Of a stretch of DNA of 64,000 nt, positions 21,847 to 33,526 are shown one piece after another (the stretch's first letter is position 1; each line of letters starts with the position of its first letter). The stretch covers positions 43,479,733-43,543,732 of the forward strand of contig JASEVX010000008.1 of NCBI GenBank assembly GCA_031761405.1. Reading direction: 5' to 3'. The translations under genes and the position numbers were made by a program. The DNA is from Serripes groenlandicus (lineage: Eukaryota > Mollusca > Bivalvia > Cardiida > Cardiidae). The notes beneath the pieces are model-generated. The model worked only from the letters and a program-made list of their open reading frames with translations, was not told the DNA's origin and did not search any database.

Positions 21847-23200
21847 GCATGAAATCCACTCATTTTTGCCCAATGTCTTCTCTCAGTCTCTTAAATGTGC
21901 AGTTTAGATCCGCAAATATGTTGAGATAGTGCAATTGACAGTCTACAGTCTGCGGCAAATGCTTACTTTTCACCGGTTTGATCGTCTAATCTGGTCATAC
22001 ATGTCTTTTGAGCTGGTTTTCGGATGGACTTGGTTTTTGCGTTGAATTAAGTCGAATTCAGGTTTGTCTGAACACATACTTTCATAATAGCTATAATGGT
22101 TGGGTTTTCAATGCTTATATTCTTTCTAATTATTAGAAATATATCTTTAAACAATATAGCCAATTTTTAAAGGAGATTTATGCTCCTTTCTTTGTAGTAG
22201 CAGTTCTGTGAACAGTTAGACTAGAGGATTTTCACACAATCTGACACAAAAATTTACAAGGTATTTGCAAAACAGCTGACTTTATTGTTAAAATTTGTCT
22301 TTCAGACTGCTAGTATAGCACATACAGAAGGTTACACAGCATAATTGACCACAACTCCATTATAAAATAAAACCAGTACATATCCTGTAGTAAAACAGGA
22401 GCAGTTCTGGCCCTTTTTACCCTTTTTGATTGCAAGCATTATTTTGCGAAATCTAGGGTGAAATGTGCTAGTTTGAGAAGGGTTTTAAATCAGTACCAGA
22501 ATAGTTGTGGTTCTCTCAGCCTCAGATTTTTTTTGAAATGAGTTGTTATCGGATTCTGTTATTGATATGATATGTTTTGGACCTATTAACCCGGAGATAA
22601 TTTTCCCTTGAGGTTTCATATATAACATTTGCTTTCGGGATATTCGGACTTCGGCCAGGGTAAAATAGAACTATTGTTAAATAGTAATTTATGGGTACAT
22701 TTTTTGGTAAATCGTTGATTTAAATGTTTATGAATGTAAAAAGTAAGCTCTTAGCATGGGATTGAATTTTTCAGTGTAACGCACTTCTACTTCCGGTTTG
22801 ACAACACTGGTTGCAGAGCTATGCGTGAATTTAGAGGTAAATTTGAATACCAGTTTTCGCGTCCAAGATTTCCTCAAAAAGTGCTGGAAACTTTATTGCA
22901 CTGCATCCACAGATTGCTTATTGTTTTGTGTTTTTGTTAGGTGATTTTTGGAATAAAGGGTAAAATTGGTATTTTTGTCCCACTTTTTTCACCCTGTTTC
23001 AGACCACTTTTATGGCCAATTCTTTCCATAATATTGACTGAGAGTGTGACTTCAAGTCTTTTTCTCATCATTCTGGCACTCCTCAATAGCCTTTTTATCA
23101 AACCAGTATGGATATTATGAGAAATATTGAGAGAATAAACGTTGGGGTGTCCTCAGGAAACAGTAAATCAGCTTTCAACTGTGTTATGCCACCTAAATGA
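21846..23200 (+). repeat. Interspersed repeat B, copy 2
   Basis: Matches copy 1, but with the block AATCCACTCATTTTTGCCC first (21852) and the main body second (22236-23195). The LINE abuts its left edge. No gene is visible. Confidence 0.7.
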
Positions 23201-23879
23201 ACGACAAGCGCCATAGTGTTGGAAACTGCGAAGAAAACTATTGACTTTGTAATTCAACCAAAACAATTGGAACAAGTTTGAGTCTTTCTCAAAGCGGTTA
23301 AAACCCTTGAGACCGAAACCGAAACTGGTTTGTTATCAACAAAAACGCCCTACATTTAATGTAGTCTTTTTGTCCTATTACTATACTATTACTATAGTCG
23401 TTCTTGTTCTGATATATATTTTATATTATTTATATTACATTGTCTCTAGTAGATACTAATGAACATATTACCCTTTATCCACCTAATACATTGAAATATC
23501 TTCTGACAGGGAGACGGTAACCGGACTAGTAGGGGAAAACGAGAAAACCTAAAATGTGTTTGAAGTTGAAATTGGGTATTTTAGAATAAAATTGCCTTAA
23601 ATTACATAAAATTCTTAATAAACTTATATGAATATTTAACATTTTTCCATATCTGGGCGAAATAACCGCCACAGAGATGAAAATGAAAAAGATATTAACA
23701 TATACAGATAGTAAACATACAAAATAATGTACAAAACACAATTAGGAGGTGGAAAGGGCGGTGGAGGTTAGAAAACAAAATTCATTCTCGTAAGTGTTTG
23801 AAACAAAAAAATCTGCAAGCGTGTATGGAAGCAGATAATTGGTTGATCTGTGTCGCCTGATACAGTACATATTTATATC

Positions 23880-24120
23880 CGAATCACGTGACAGAGACAG
23901 AGCCAGTAATTGGAAAACACCAGTAACATTAACTACGCTCTGCAGGCCCTATCACGCGACTAAGGCACAACACGCCCGAGAGCGTAACCAATCCACGCGA
24001 CAGGGATACAGCTAGCGATTGGCTAAAACCAGTCAAATTACACAGAAAACCTGCAGGTTCTATCACGTGACAAATACATGCCCCAGAGCAACTGAATTCA
24101 TCCTGGTTAGTATTAACCAC
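23880..24120. repeat. Two-copy local repeat with CACGTG boxes
   Basis: Two imperfect copies of a unit of about 113 bp share CTGCAGG..CTATCACG.GAC and CAGC.A..GATTGG words, with CACGTG near 23885 and 24064. 23200-23880 holds no recognisable gene. Confidence 0.4.
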
Positions 24121-24433
24121 TGAAGATTAAGGCATGTCAACAATAACATGAATACTTTTTTATATATTATATATACTCACACATATGTATATGAGTATAT
24201 GAATACACAGACACACGTAGGCATACGTACCATAAGACACACCCTCCACGCCAGGTCATCTCTGACTTAGTGGATATATAAACGGGACGATTAATACTCT
24301 AACCCTTTCCAATATGCAAAAAATCCCGAGCAGACGACTTTAAAGCATCTGGGCAAAAAATATGCACAGTTTCTATAAACGTCATAAAACGGCTGCAAAT
24401 GGGAAATGTCCCTTGCTCTAGAGTAAGGAATCC

Positions 24434-24645
24434 GCCGTGGTCAAGTGTTAATGTCGGGGATTTGAAACCGGGTGTACAAGGTTCGATCCCCAGTCGCGGC
24501 ACGACAGTCATGGTGGAGTATGCTTGGGCAAAGCACATTTCCTAGCCTAGTACTGGTTTGTTTACCAAGGGATCATGAAATAGTGAACTGTCGCCGTGAT
24601 AAAATTGAAATAATGTTGAAAATGGCGCAAAATATAATTAAAACA
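24434..24645 (+). mobile_element. tRNA-derived SINE
   Basis: A-box-like TGGTCAAGTGTTAATG and B-box GGTTCGATCCC lie 34 nt apart in a degenerate tRNA-like head (GCCGTGG...CGCGGC ends pair). The body contains AGTACTGGTTTG, CCAAGG and TGAACTGTCGCCGTGATA, shared with SINEs at 28.3, 29.0 and 31.5 kb. The tail is AT-rich. The T-stem does not pair well, so this is not a functional tRNA gene. Confidence 0.7.
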
Positions 24646-25560
24646 AAACATTTCTCAAGAGTAGGCTACATTCAATGAATTGACGCGAGCAATTACAAAG
24701 CCTAATTGGGAGTAATCTGACAAAACCTTCTGTTTAACTAACAGTATACAGCTAAGAATGATGTTCGCTTAATATAGTTCTTCTTTCATATATTAATACA
24801 GTTAAAATGTATTTAATTTTTTTTTACTCTTTCACTGCCGAATCTTTTAAAGTCGACTCTTCCATTTTAAAAATAGGACCACTTCATTTTTCGTCCAAAA
24901 GGAAATTTGGTAAAATGTAATATCTAAGTGGCAAACAATGCAGATCACAGGAGAGTCAGGTCGTTAAGAGCTGTCTCACCTGAATCTGATTTGTTTGCAA
25001 AACTTTGAATTGCCTTTGACAGCAAAAGTGTTAAAAACGTTTCTTTATGACACCAGGGGCACTTTAACAGTGTACCCTAACTGACTGGTTGATTGATGAG
25101 TTCTAGTTAAAATGTTTGACTTGTTTGCTTGGCTAGGCCAGCATATTCCAGAGTGTTCGAAGTGTTATGTCAATCTAAATACACCACTGGAATGTCGATT
25201 TGAAAGAACGTTTGCCAAAGAAAAAACAAAAGCGTTTGCTTGCACAATGTGGTTGAATTGGAATGAAACGTTCAACGGTATTTAATATATACTAGTTCAC
25301 CCACTTTTGCCTAGCGTGTTTCATAACCGTCTCGCACCTGTATGTTCTCCATACCCCATTCCTCCAACTGACTACATGCCTACATAAACCATTTGGCCCA
25401 ATGATGGAAAACAAATGACGCTAGTCACGATGACTATGGCCAATCATAGGCCAAAAAGAGTGATCATGCCGGAGTATGAACTCACAAGTAATCTCATACC
25501 GTCGCCTGGTTCACTTACACGTATCTGTGGTTCGTAGCATACTTGCATGTCTATGTGACC

Positions 25561-25622
25561 ACCTCGGTGGTGTAGTGGTAGAGCAGCGGATTCAGTTGTG
25601 GAAGCTCGCGGGTTCGATATAA
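25561..25622 (+). mobile_element. SINE head fragment (tRNA-like)
   Basis: ACCTCGGTGGTGTAGTGGTA carries the A box and GCGGGTTCGAT the B box. The copy stops after the B box, with no body. 24680-25560 holds nothing else that I can name. Confidence 0.6.
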
Positions 25623-26133
25623 TAGCCAATGGAAAGAACGTGACCCATATATTCAGTATTGAAGTGTTAAGATTATTATAAACACGTGTTTGTGTGTATA
25701 ATTATATTCTCCCAAAGGAACTGATCGCTTCACAGTTTAATTAAGATGACTGTTCTAACATAACATTTCCGTTCAAAACTAACCAGCTGGTCATTTTTAT
25801 GTATCATCACTCTCAATTTGACACAATGTATTCAACATTATTCAATATTAATACGTAAGTTCATAGAGGTTTCCCCTTTCTTTGACTATATGCTTTCAAA
25901 GTTGTTTGCTGCTGCTACGAGTCTCCTAAGTTCGTGAACATGAACACTAAAATAAACTACATTGTCATTCAGAATGCACTGGAAATGATTGATTTGAACA
26001 TTTTTAGTAAGTTGACCTTGTATGAAATTGAAAGTAGAGGATGAGAAAATCTATGTATGTAACTTCCTAATTTCGTCCAAAATGACGGTATTCATTTTCG
26101 CGTGATGAATTCTTTCTTAAATGATGCATCCGA

Positions 26134-26358
26134 AGTCAACGACAGCTAACGGATATCGATCTTATTAGACCAACATAAAACGCTTAACAGTATACCTGCT
26201 GTTTGTTATATTCCATGATTCTTTTTGATAATGCTATGGACATTGCTAAAATCAACGACAGCCAACGGGTATGGAACAATTCAGACCAACATAACACTTT
26301 TAACAGTATGCTTGCTATTTATTTCATTTTATTCGTTTTGATAATGCTATAGACATTC
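26134..26358. repeat. Two-copy tandem duplication (about 112 bp)
   Basis: AACGACAGC.AACGG, AGACCAACATAA and TTTTGATAATGCTAT recur once at about 112-bp spacing. The stretch 25985-26050 also resembles 28765-28830. No gene is seen in 25630-27590. Confidence 0.65.
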
Positions 26359-26612
26359 TTTTTTCACAAACAAACTGAAGTTGCGCGTTGCAAACCTCCG
26401 CGATCCTCTATAATGACACAATTATTCGTCTTGTTGGGTAGTGTGATGAAAACATACGGAGGTGAGCTAAGAGTTTACTATACATCCATTTGTATGTCCG
26501 AGAGACCAATCCGGAACTTGCCGGTCTTAAATAAATAGAAGAAATTAGAGGTCCAGATAAGAAGGGGTAAACAGCTCTTTTCCTCACAATATATCTCTTA
26601 TTGTCCAACCAA

Positions 26613-26690
26613 ATCCAATGATGTGGGTACTCAAAAGAATCGTGTCAATGAGGCGGTTCTGTTTAGTACCCACATCATAGGATTATATTG
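26613..26690. repeat. Imperfect hairpin repeat, copy 2
   Basis: Arms AATCCAATGATGTGGGTACT and AGTACCCACATCATAGGATT pair at 19 of 20 positions. Like copy 1 at 167-240, the left arm runs into TACTCAAAAGAAT. TTTAGAACATG follows downstream, the complement of a word upstream of copy 1, so the two copies are inverted relative to each other. Confidence 0.6.
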
Positions 26691-27596
26691 TCTAGTAAGT
26701 AATTTAGAACATGCAAAACGCCCCATATCTTGAGCTCTGGAAGAAAGTTAAAGCCTTCTTTAGACCAACTAACAAAGCTAACAGTTTGATTTTATTTGAA
26801 CCAACGACCCTTTTTGGTACTAATTTAAGTGATTGTTGTCTGGAATAATTGAAGTTTAAATTATGCGACATTAAACTATAGTTAATTGGGAATATCTATT
26901 GGAATAATTGAGCATTTTCGACTGTCAATCTCAAGCCGATTAATTTCAATTACTTTGAATCGAATCAAGGACTTTCTTGCCACAAATGAAAACGAACAAT
27001 TACGAACCGTATACTACAGTATCATATTGTTCATGTTTTAATGACCGTCTTATTTATAAGCATCGATGTTTTTGGCAGTAACGGCTATTACTAATAGTTT
27101 ATGGTATGGGCAGTGTATATCCATGCGGCACACCTAATGATAATCGAGGGCACTAACTATTCGAAACATGGACCATTATGGCACATCTAACTTAAATCGA
27201 TTTAATCTATTTATTGCGCCTTTTTACACGAACCAAGATTGTTTCTGCCATCAAAATAAAAGGAACAATTATCACATATTTCCGTAATACTATCTATTGC
27301 AAACAATATATCAGAAACATTATACACAGCTCTCTGATAAAATAAGTATTTTGGTTTTGCATTTGGCACTGGTTATGTAGATTGAGATTTGGTGTATCCA
27401 GAAAGCATGAGTCAAAATTAATATTAAATGCAACATATGACCAGACTAGTTAGTGAAATGAAAATAATATATAAACAGGTATAAATAAATATTATTATAC
27501 CACACGTCACTTTGTCGTGTTAAATTCTCATATTATCATCATGTGTAATGTCTTACTAGCTCATGCTGACAGTACGTTTGTGAGAAGATGACATGA

Positions 27597-27809
27597 TACT
27601 GTCATATAGCGAGGGCGTCTAGAAATAGACAATTTTGGTTTCCCAAGTTTGATCTGGTGGCTGAACTCTTCTATCCAAATGGCCATGATCTCGTAGACCA
27701 TGCAAAACTGAGCCTAGAAAAACCTAACGGGACGGTACAATACATGAAGACGCTGGGACAGCTTTGGAAAAGCAGGCTGAAGACTTATGGCGTCAATACA
27801 AAAGCGTAG
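27597..27809 (+). CDS. Unrecognised open frame, possible terminal exon
   Basis: A 70-codon open frame ending in TAG at 27807-27809. It reads ARASRNRQFWFPKFDLVAEL, FYPNGHDLVDHAKLSLEKPN, GTVQYMKTLGQLWKSRLKTY and GVNTKA. An acceptor-like ATATAG lies at 27604-27609. The composition is protein-like (mixed charges, aromatic residues), but the length is within chance. I do not recognise the family and found no partner exon. Confidence 0.25.
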   Translation, partial: YCHIARASRNRQFWFPKFDLVAELFYPNGHDLVDHAKLSLEKPNGTVQYMKTLGQLWKSRLKTYGVNTKA

Positions 27810-27966
27810 ATGAAAAAACGGCACAAACAGGACGGGACTCTCATTACATTACATCATTTCCGTTGTAATGAAAATCATTATAAATAAAACGCCGCTGACT
27901 AAGGCCGAAAAGTACTTCGGCAGATGCTTTGAATAAATTTGAAATATTGTGTAATGGCGAAATGAC

Positions 27967-28090
27967 CATGGCGTCCAATGTGATAGTACATATTGTCAGC
28001 ACTCGGGTAAAAACTGTTAACCTCGAATTCGCCTCGGGTTATAGTATTTCCCTCATGTTGACATTATGTACTATCACACTGGAAGTCATG
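27967..28090. repeat. Foldback element with about 33-bp arms
   Basis: CATGGCGTCCAATGTGATAG... at 27967 onward and its complement ending at 28090 (...CTATCACACTGGAAGTCATG) pair with a few mismatches around a spacer of about 55 nt. It contains TCGGGT.A words on both sides of the centre. A small MITE is the simplest reading. Confidence 0.65.
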
Positions 28091-28319
28091 TGATATTTAG
28101 ATAATGTGAAAGAATATTACAAAATAAATCTTAATGAAAAAGGAAAGTTATCAAAGAAATTTTACATTTGTATTGATGTGGTAAATGTGTCACAATAAGT
28201 TTACCCTTGCGGGTGGCATCCTGTTCCACGAGATGACCTCCAATCATTCTGCACCAGGCCTATAAATAAAATATCTAATTTTGATATTACGCCATCCGCT
28301 TAAATTAGTTTTTCACAAC

Positions 28320-28566
28320 CAACTCGATGGTGTAGTGGTAGAAGTCCGTTCCGGGATCGGGAGGTCGTGTGATCGATCCGTGACTGGGTCATACCAAAAC
28401 CTTTAAATATGGTAATATTGGCGTTAACTCCTTGGTGCTCAACAGTGTGGGTTGGTGAGCATTACGTCTGACGGACTGTTGTTAGGATAAGTGGACCAGA
28501 AGTACTGGTTTCTTACTAAGGAAACGCCGTGATATATAACTGAAGTATTGTCGAATTCCGCGTAAA
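28320..28566 (+). mobile_element. tRNA-derived SINE
   Basis: The head has CGATGGTGTAGTGGTAGAAG (A box) and GTGATCGATCC (decayed B box), followed by GGGTCATACC. The body contains GCGTTAACTCCTTGGTGCTC, GGACCAGAAGTACTGGTTTC and AAACGCCGTGATATA. Confidence 0.75.
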
Positions 28567-28924
28567 AAATAGATAAACAATATTATATCCGTAGATATGC
28601 CTTGTTCACGGAAACGCCACCAGGTTAAATTGCGCCAAATGCATCCAATGCTATGCTGAGCTAGAGCCGAATAGTCTTTGCGTAGAAATGGGTGTATACC
28701 GTCACCAGAATACATTAAATATATGATATTGAATTTATTGAAAATATGTTAAGCATGCATGGGTAATGACTGATTTGATAATTTTTAGTATTTTGACCCT
28801 GTTTGAAAGTGGAAGTAGAGTATGTGAAAAACCAGTTTCGATCTGGGTCGATACATTACGCAGAGGACATAATTTTTTTTTTTCGCGGGACGGCTCATAT
28901 TTCTATGGCTCTTCTAAATGTAGG

Positions 28925-29112
28925 CGAACAAAAGACTTGATATTAATGGCTGTCCTCCTTGGCGCTCAGGGTTCCGGCATAATCTTTACAAATGACTTAC
29001 TGGTGTCAGGATAAATGGACCAGTAGAACGGGTAACTTACCGAGAAAACGCCGTAATATATTTGAAAAAAAAGTTGAAAAGCGGCGTAAAACACCAAACA
29101 ATCAATTAATCA
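28925..29112 (+). mobile_element. SINE, 3' half
   Basis: Shares the body of the 28.3-kb copy (CTCCTTGGCGCTCAGG, GGACCAGTAGAACGGG, AAACGCCGTAATATA, GGCGTAAAACACC) and ends in CAATCAATTAATC-type tail repeats. The head is missing. Confidence 0.65.
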
Positions 29113-29797
29113 TTACTCATCCTAGTTTTCAGTGTTAACAGGTGCAAAAAGACCTTTAATCACACTTTCCAGGTTCCTTTGGACTTACAGCTGCTCCGAT
29201 CCAGCGTTCGGAAATCTAGTGTACCGGACAGAACATATAGGTGTTTTTGATTGGCTAAAAATAATCCGTCTAATTTGCATATCTGGTCTATAAATAACGT
29301 GTACCTTTTTGGCCTTTTTATACCTCGAAATTCAGTACAATTTTATATAAATCTCGAAGTATAGAATGTTCTGCTAATGATAGGTATCCTCAGACTTCGA
29401 GCATTAAACTGCGTTTAACGCTTTTGCACATGCAACACATCTGCAACAGACGTCTTTACAAGAACTCTAGAATCACATATGGAATATCTTCATAAATGAA
29501 AGGGCAATTAAAACAAATAAATGACAAATTGTGACAAAAGAAGGAAGTGCATCATTATTCAATATTTTCAGGTGTCGGATACTGCTGATGCGTCAGAATT
29601 ATTCGCCTATAGTGGGTATGGGTTTAAACACGACGGTACATTAATGATAAGAGTAGTGGCTCGAACATTCTCATATCAATGACAAGGCAACCTTGACCAT
29701 AATCGTTGACGGTCTCGTGTGCATATAATTAAGATACATTCTCATTCTACGACTACACTACAGAGGCGTTAAATTAAACAAAGAAAGCAAGTCAATT

Positions 29798-30020
29798 ACA
29801 GTCAACGCTCATTATGTCGAACTCTTTGGGAAATTGAAATATAATCGATATAAACAAAGTTCGATATAAAACTCGAGAATAGTGGCTCGTGCATCTACGT
29901 ATGAATGACAAGGCAACCTATCTAATTAAAATACATTATCATACTACAACAACACCACCGAGGCAGTTAAATTAAACAAATAAATCAAGTTAATTACAGT
30001 CATTATGTCGAACTCTTGAT
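29798..30020. repeat. Possible pogo/Tigger-like end fragments
   Basis: CAGTCAACGCTCATTATGTC, then GATATAAACAAAGTTCGATA, resemble pogo-type ends with TA flanks. A shorter CAGTCATTATGTCGAACTC recurs at about 29996. The flanking GTGGCTCG...AATGACAAGGCAACC is also duplicated. Low support. Decayed MITE-like words continue to 30540, and the rest to 31513 holds nothing named. Confidence 0.3.
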
Positions 30021-31527
30021 CTCGTTTTTACACGCAACATAGCTCATATGTATTGAGCGTTTAATATGGTAAAAAGTTTATCCAATTGCCCAGAAGCAAT
30101 TTAACCCTTTCAACGTTATAAGCGACTCCGCGAAAGATATGCCGACTGATCTTGGTCTAGTTGCTATTTACTATATAATTTATACAAGCAAAGACTTCCT
30201 GATCAATGTCTAGCGAACTGTCGACAAGCAAAGGGTTATGATACTAATTGCAAGGATTATGGGAGGGGGGAGATACGAGTAAACATTTCATCCATCTGGA
30301 AGCGTCTTAAACCATTTCCAACATATTCTCTCTGATACCTATAGAAGTTTTTAAAACACTGTGGCAAAAGAAGAAATTACTTATTACATGTACAAATGTA
30401 TGAGCAATTTCTCAACTTGCTAAAATGTTTTCAACTTTATTCCTTAATTGTTTTTACATCTAGATACTGTCCATACTCTTTATTAAGTGTCTTCGAAGTT
30501 GTCTCCTTCAGATGTTTTGTTCGTGTAAAAAGTTAAAGCAACATTACGTGTACCGTTTAGCAGCTGTTCCAACTACCATTGTTCATAATGTAGATAAAGA
30601 TCAGCCTGCACATCACTTGGAGTCTGACCTTTGTATACACTGTTCGCTATTCATGTTACAATATGTAGCAAAAACTGCTCCATGAATTTGGATCAAACGA
30701 ATAACAACTCGACTTAACGATACAATAAGGTTTATCTGTGTATCTTAATGTGTGATAACATATTGAATGGCCCAGAAGGCCTACATTTAATGACTTGAAA
30801 AAACAAACGGCACTTTTAATATTTAAATCAAAGTTGCAGTGATTTTAAAATAGTATTGTGTCTCTGGGTATTATACTGATTATCTGACCCAAAAGAAACC
30901 CATTAATAACTGCCAGATCTAAAAGAATGTACAAAGAATGAATATTCATCACTTGTTGAGAATACTATCAAGGGAAACAACCTATGATTGAAAGTACGTA
31001 AATGGGCGAGCTTTACTTTTACTTCCCTTTACCAGCGATGTAATTGAATGAATACACTAATCAACTTATTTATCTACACGTATGCATTAACCTGTAGAAT
31101 ACTGTAGAATTATTAATTTTGTTATATAGTATAAACAATATCTGTCTCTTAATAACTATTGTGGTTAATCGTACTTGAATGGCTATCATCTTAAGTGTTC
31201 AAATCAGGTTTAGAGGGGAGGAAATCGGAATGAAGCTAGATTTTCATATTTGCACCTAGTTCTTTTTGCGTTATATTTGCAAGCATAGTGTTAATATATA
31301 TACTAATGTAACGAGTAACAGACATCTACTATATCAGATGTAACGTTACTTTAGAATAGAGTTTTAGAGTATTCATATAATATAGGAATGATGCTCGTCG
31401 CCCGTTTTCATCTTCAATATAGATCTAGCCATCTTGACCCGTTATGACTGGAATTTTTTCTTCGCCGATAAGCGATATCAGACATAATCAGTAGAAAATT
31501 ATTAGTGAGAGCTTCCACCAAGCTTTC

Positions 31528-31815
31528 GGCCGAGCCCAGGTAGCTCAGTCGGTAGCGGCGCGGGCTGTCAATCTAGGGGTTGTGAGTTCGAATCCCAGCT
31601 CGGCCAACATTCTTTCCGACGTTTGACAAAAGTCACTGTGACCTGCGTCATTCGTCTTTCACCAACGGGCTGTCTAACAGTCTATGTGGAAAAGTAGCCA
31701 GTTGCTTGGAAAGTATGTTGTGTGGTGTACTGGTGTTGGAAAACCAGGAAACGCATGAGTAGGTGAACTGGTTGCCGTGATATGATTATTAAACCCTAAT
31801 CAATCAAGCAATCAA
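31528..31815 (+). mobile_element. Full-length tRNA-derived SINE with target-site duplication
   Basis: The head runs GGCCGAG...CTCGGCC (7-bp acceptor-like ends), with A box TAGCTCAGTCGGTAGCGG and B box GAGTTCGAATCCC. The body shares GTACTGGTG, CCAGGAAAC and GTGAACTGGTTGCCGTGATA with the other SINEs. The tail is (AATC)n-like. A perfect 14-bp direct repeat TCCACCAAGCTTTC flanks it (31514-31527 and 31816-31829). An extra CCCAGG after the acceptor breaks the tRNA fold, so it is a SINE rather than a tRNA gene. The intact duplication suggests a recent insertion. Confidence 0.9.
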
Positions 31816-32154
31816 TCCACCAAGCTTTCAGCTATAGTTTGTTACTCAAAATATTTATTTTAAGAAAGAAACATGGGTTTTCATGAATATTACCGTGAGA
31901 TGTTAATCTAAAGTGTCTCCTAATATGGCGACCGCATTACGCCAACTTTCGTGACATAATGTCAGCTTTCGTGTTCTTCGACTGGGGCTCCATATTATGA
32001 TTGCGGCTCCATTATGAAGTCAGCATAAGTTATTTGACTTTTTACACCTGAGCACTTTAAGAAAAAAACATTTTTGCCTATATCCTATTTTACATTGGCT
32101 TATATGTTGTTTTTATAGTGATGTTACGTATCGTATACATCATGGTTGATTGTT

Positions 32155-33010
32155 TTTAGCTCGCCTGAGCACGTAGTACTCAATGTGAGTTATTGAGATC
32201 GCCTTTTGTCCGGCGTCCGTCGTGCGTCGTCCGTCAACATCTTCTCCTCAGTAACCAGTGGGTCAATTGGGATGTAACTTCACGGAAAGCATCCTGTCAA
32301 TGACTTCCCCAGAATTCCTTTATTCTTTGGGGATCCATGCAGTACTCTTGTTTCAATGGCAACGAAACGAAAACAACTTTAACATTCTTCATCTCCCAAA
32401 CTGGTTTGCCGATTTTCTAATAATTTTGTAATTAAACAATACACGTGTTCTACAGAGGTTTTGACATACATAACAATTGTAAAAAACTAATACACATGTT
32501 TTGCAGAGGTTTTGAAATACATAACAATTGTAAGTACATAATATACTTGTTCTGCAGAGGTTTTGAATTACACAACGATTGTAATTAAATAAGACATGCA
32601 TTCTGCAAAGTTTTCGAATAACATAGCAGTTGTAATTCAATAATACAATTGTTCTTCAGAGGTTTTGACATACATCACATTTGTAAGTTGATAAAACACG
32701 TGTTCTGCAGAGGATTTGAATTGCATAATAATTGTAATTAAATAATAAACGTGTTCTGTAGAAGTTTTGAATTGAATAACAATTGTAATTAAATAATACA
32801 GGTGTTATGCAGATGTTTTGAACTACATAACAATTGAAAGTAAATTATACACTTGTTTTGAAGTACATATAAATTGTAATTAAAGAATACATTTGTTCTG
32901 CAAAGGTTTCTGAAAGACATTACAATTGTAATTATATAACACACGTGTTCTGCAGAGGTTTTGAAAAACATTACAATTGTAATCAAATTATACACATGTT
33001 CTGCAGAGGC
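32155..33010 (+). mobile_element. Helentron-like element 4 running into a 51-bp minisatellite
   Basis: The 5' end reads TTTTTAGCTCGCCT, the near-hairpin GAGCAC-GTA-GTACTC, GTGAGTTATTGAGATCGCC and GTCCG repeats. From about 32420 there are roughly 11 copies of a 51-bp unit with TTCTGCAGAGGTTTTGAA and ATAACAATTGTAA. A 3' end was not found. Open frames on the minus strand are repeat shadows. Confidence 0.6.
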
Positions 33011-33259
33011 ATTGAGGATGTGTGTTCGATGGTGAACAGGATTGTTAATGATCAGTCTGCCAGGAGTCCCAATCTTGTCATGTTCAAATACGCTATCGGT
33101 TTCCCATTTTAAAACCTCAAAGGGTCAACTTTTCTGATGACCTGCAACTTCACGCAGTTTGATTTGACTCTTATTCGTATACCAGTCATAAAAGTGTGCT
33201 GGAATTTACCAACAATCAAAGTAAACTTTGGATAACATGGTGAGATATGTTTTTGTTTG

Positions 33260-33526
33260 TTTTTGCAGTCGATGACGCCGCGTGGAAGCATGGTGTCAGT
33301 ATCGAATACGTTTAAATGTTGTACCATGGGGTTGCTTAATCGAATAGGGAGCAATCAACATTATTTTTGTAAAGAAAAACTCTGTAATATGTTTGAAAAA
33401 AAAACACCTTTATGAATCAGTAAATTGTATTAACTGATTTAAGAAACATCAAGATACAAAATACGTATGTCTTCTACCGTTATTACAAAACTTTAGACAC
33501 ATTTAATTTGTATTTAAACACTTATT
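33260..33526. repeat. Segmental duplicate, copy 1 (GPCR 3' flank)
   Basis: TGGTGTCAGTAT.GAATA, GTACCATGGGGTTG, AATAGGGAGCAA.CAACATT, AAAGAAAAACTCTGTAATAT and GTATGTCTTCTACCGTTATT recur in order at 43185-43438. It lies just 3' of the GPCR pseudogene on the minus strand. Confidence 0.8.

Noticed and set aside
31528..31600. tRNA gene with A and B boxes
   Set aside because: Extra bases after the acceptor stem, weak anticodon stem, and a SINE body with target duplication follow it.
32389..32995. Minus frames with repeated CYV..NLC words
   Set aside because: Translations of the 51-bp minisatellite.
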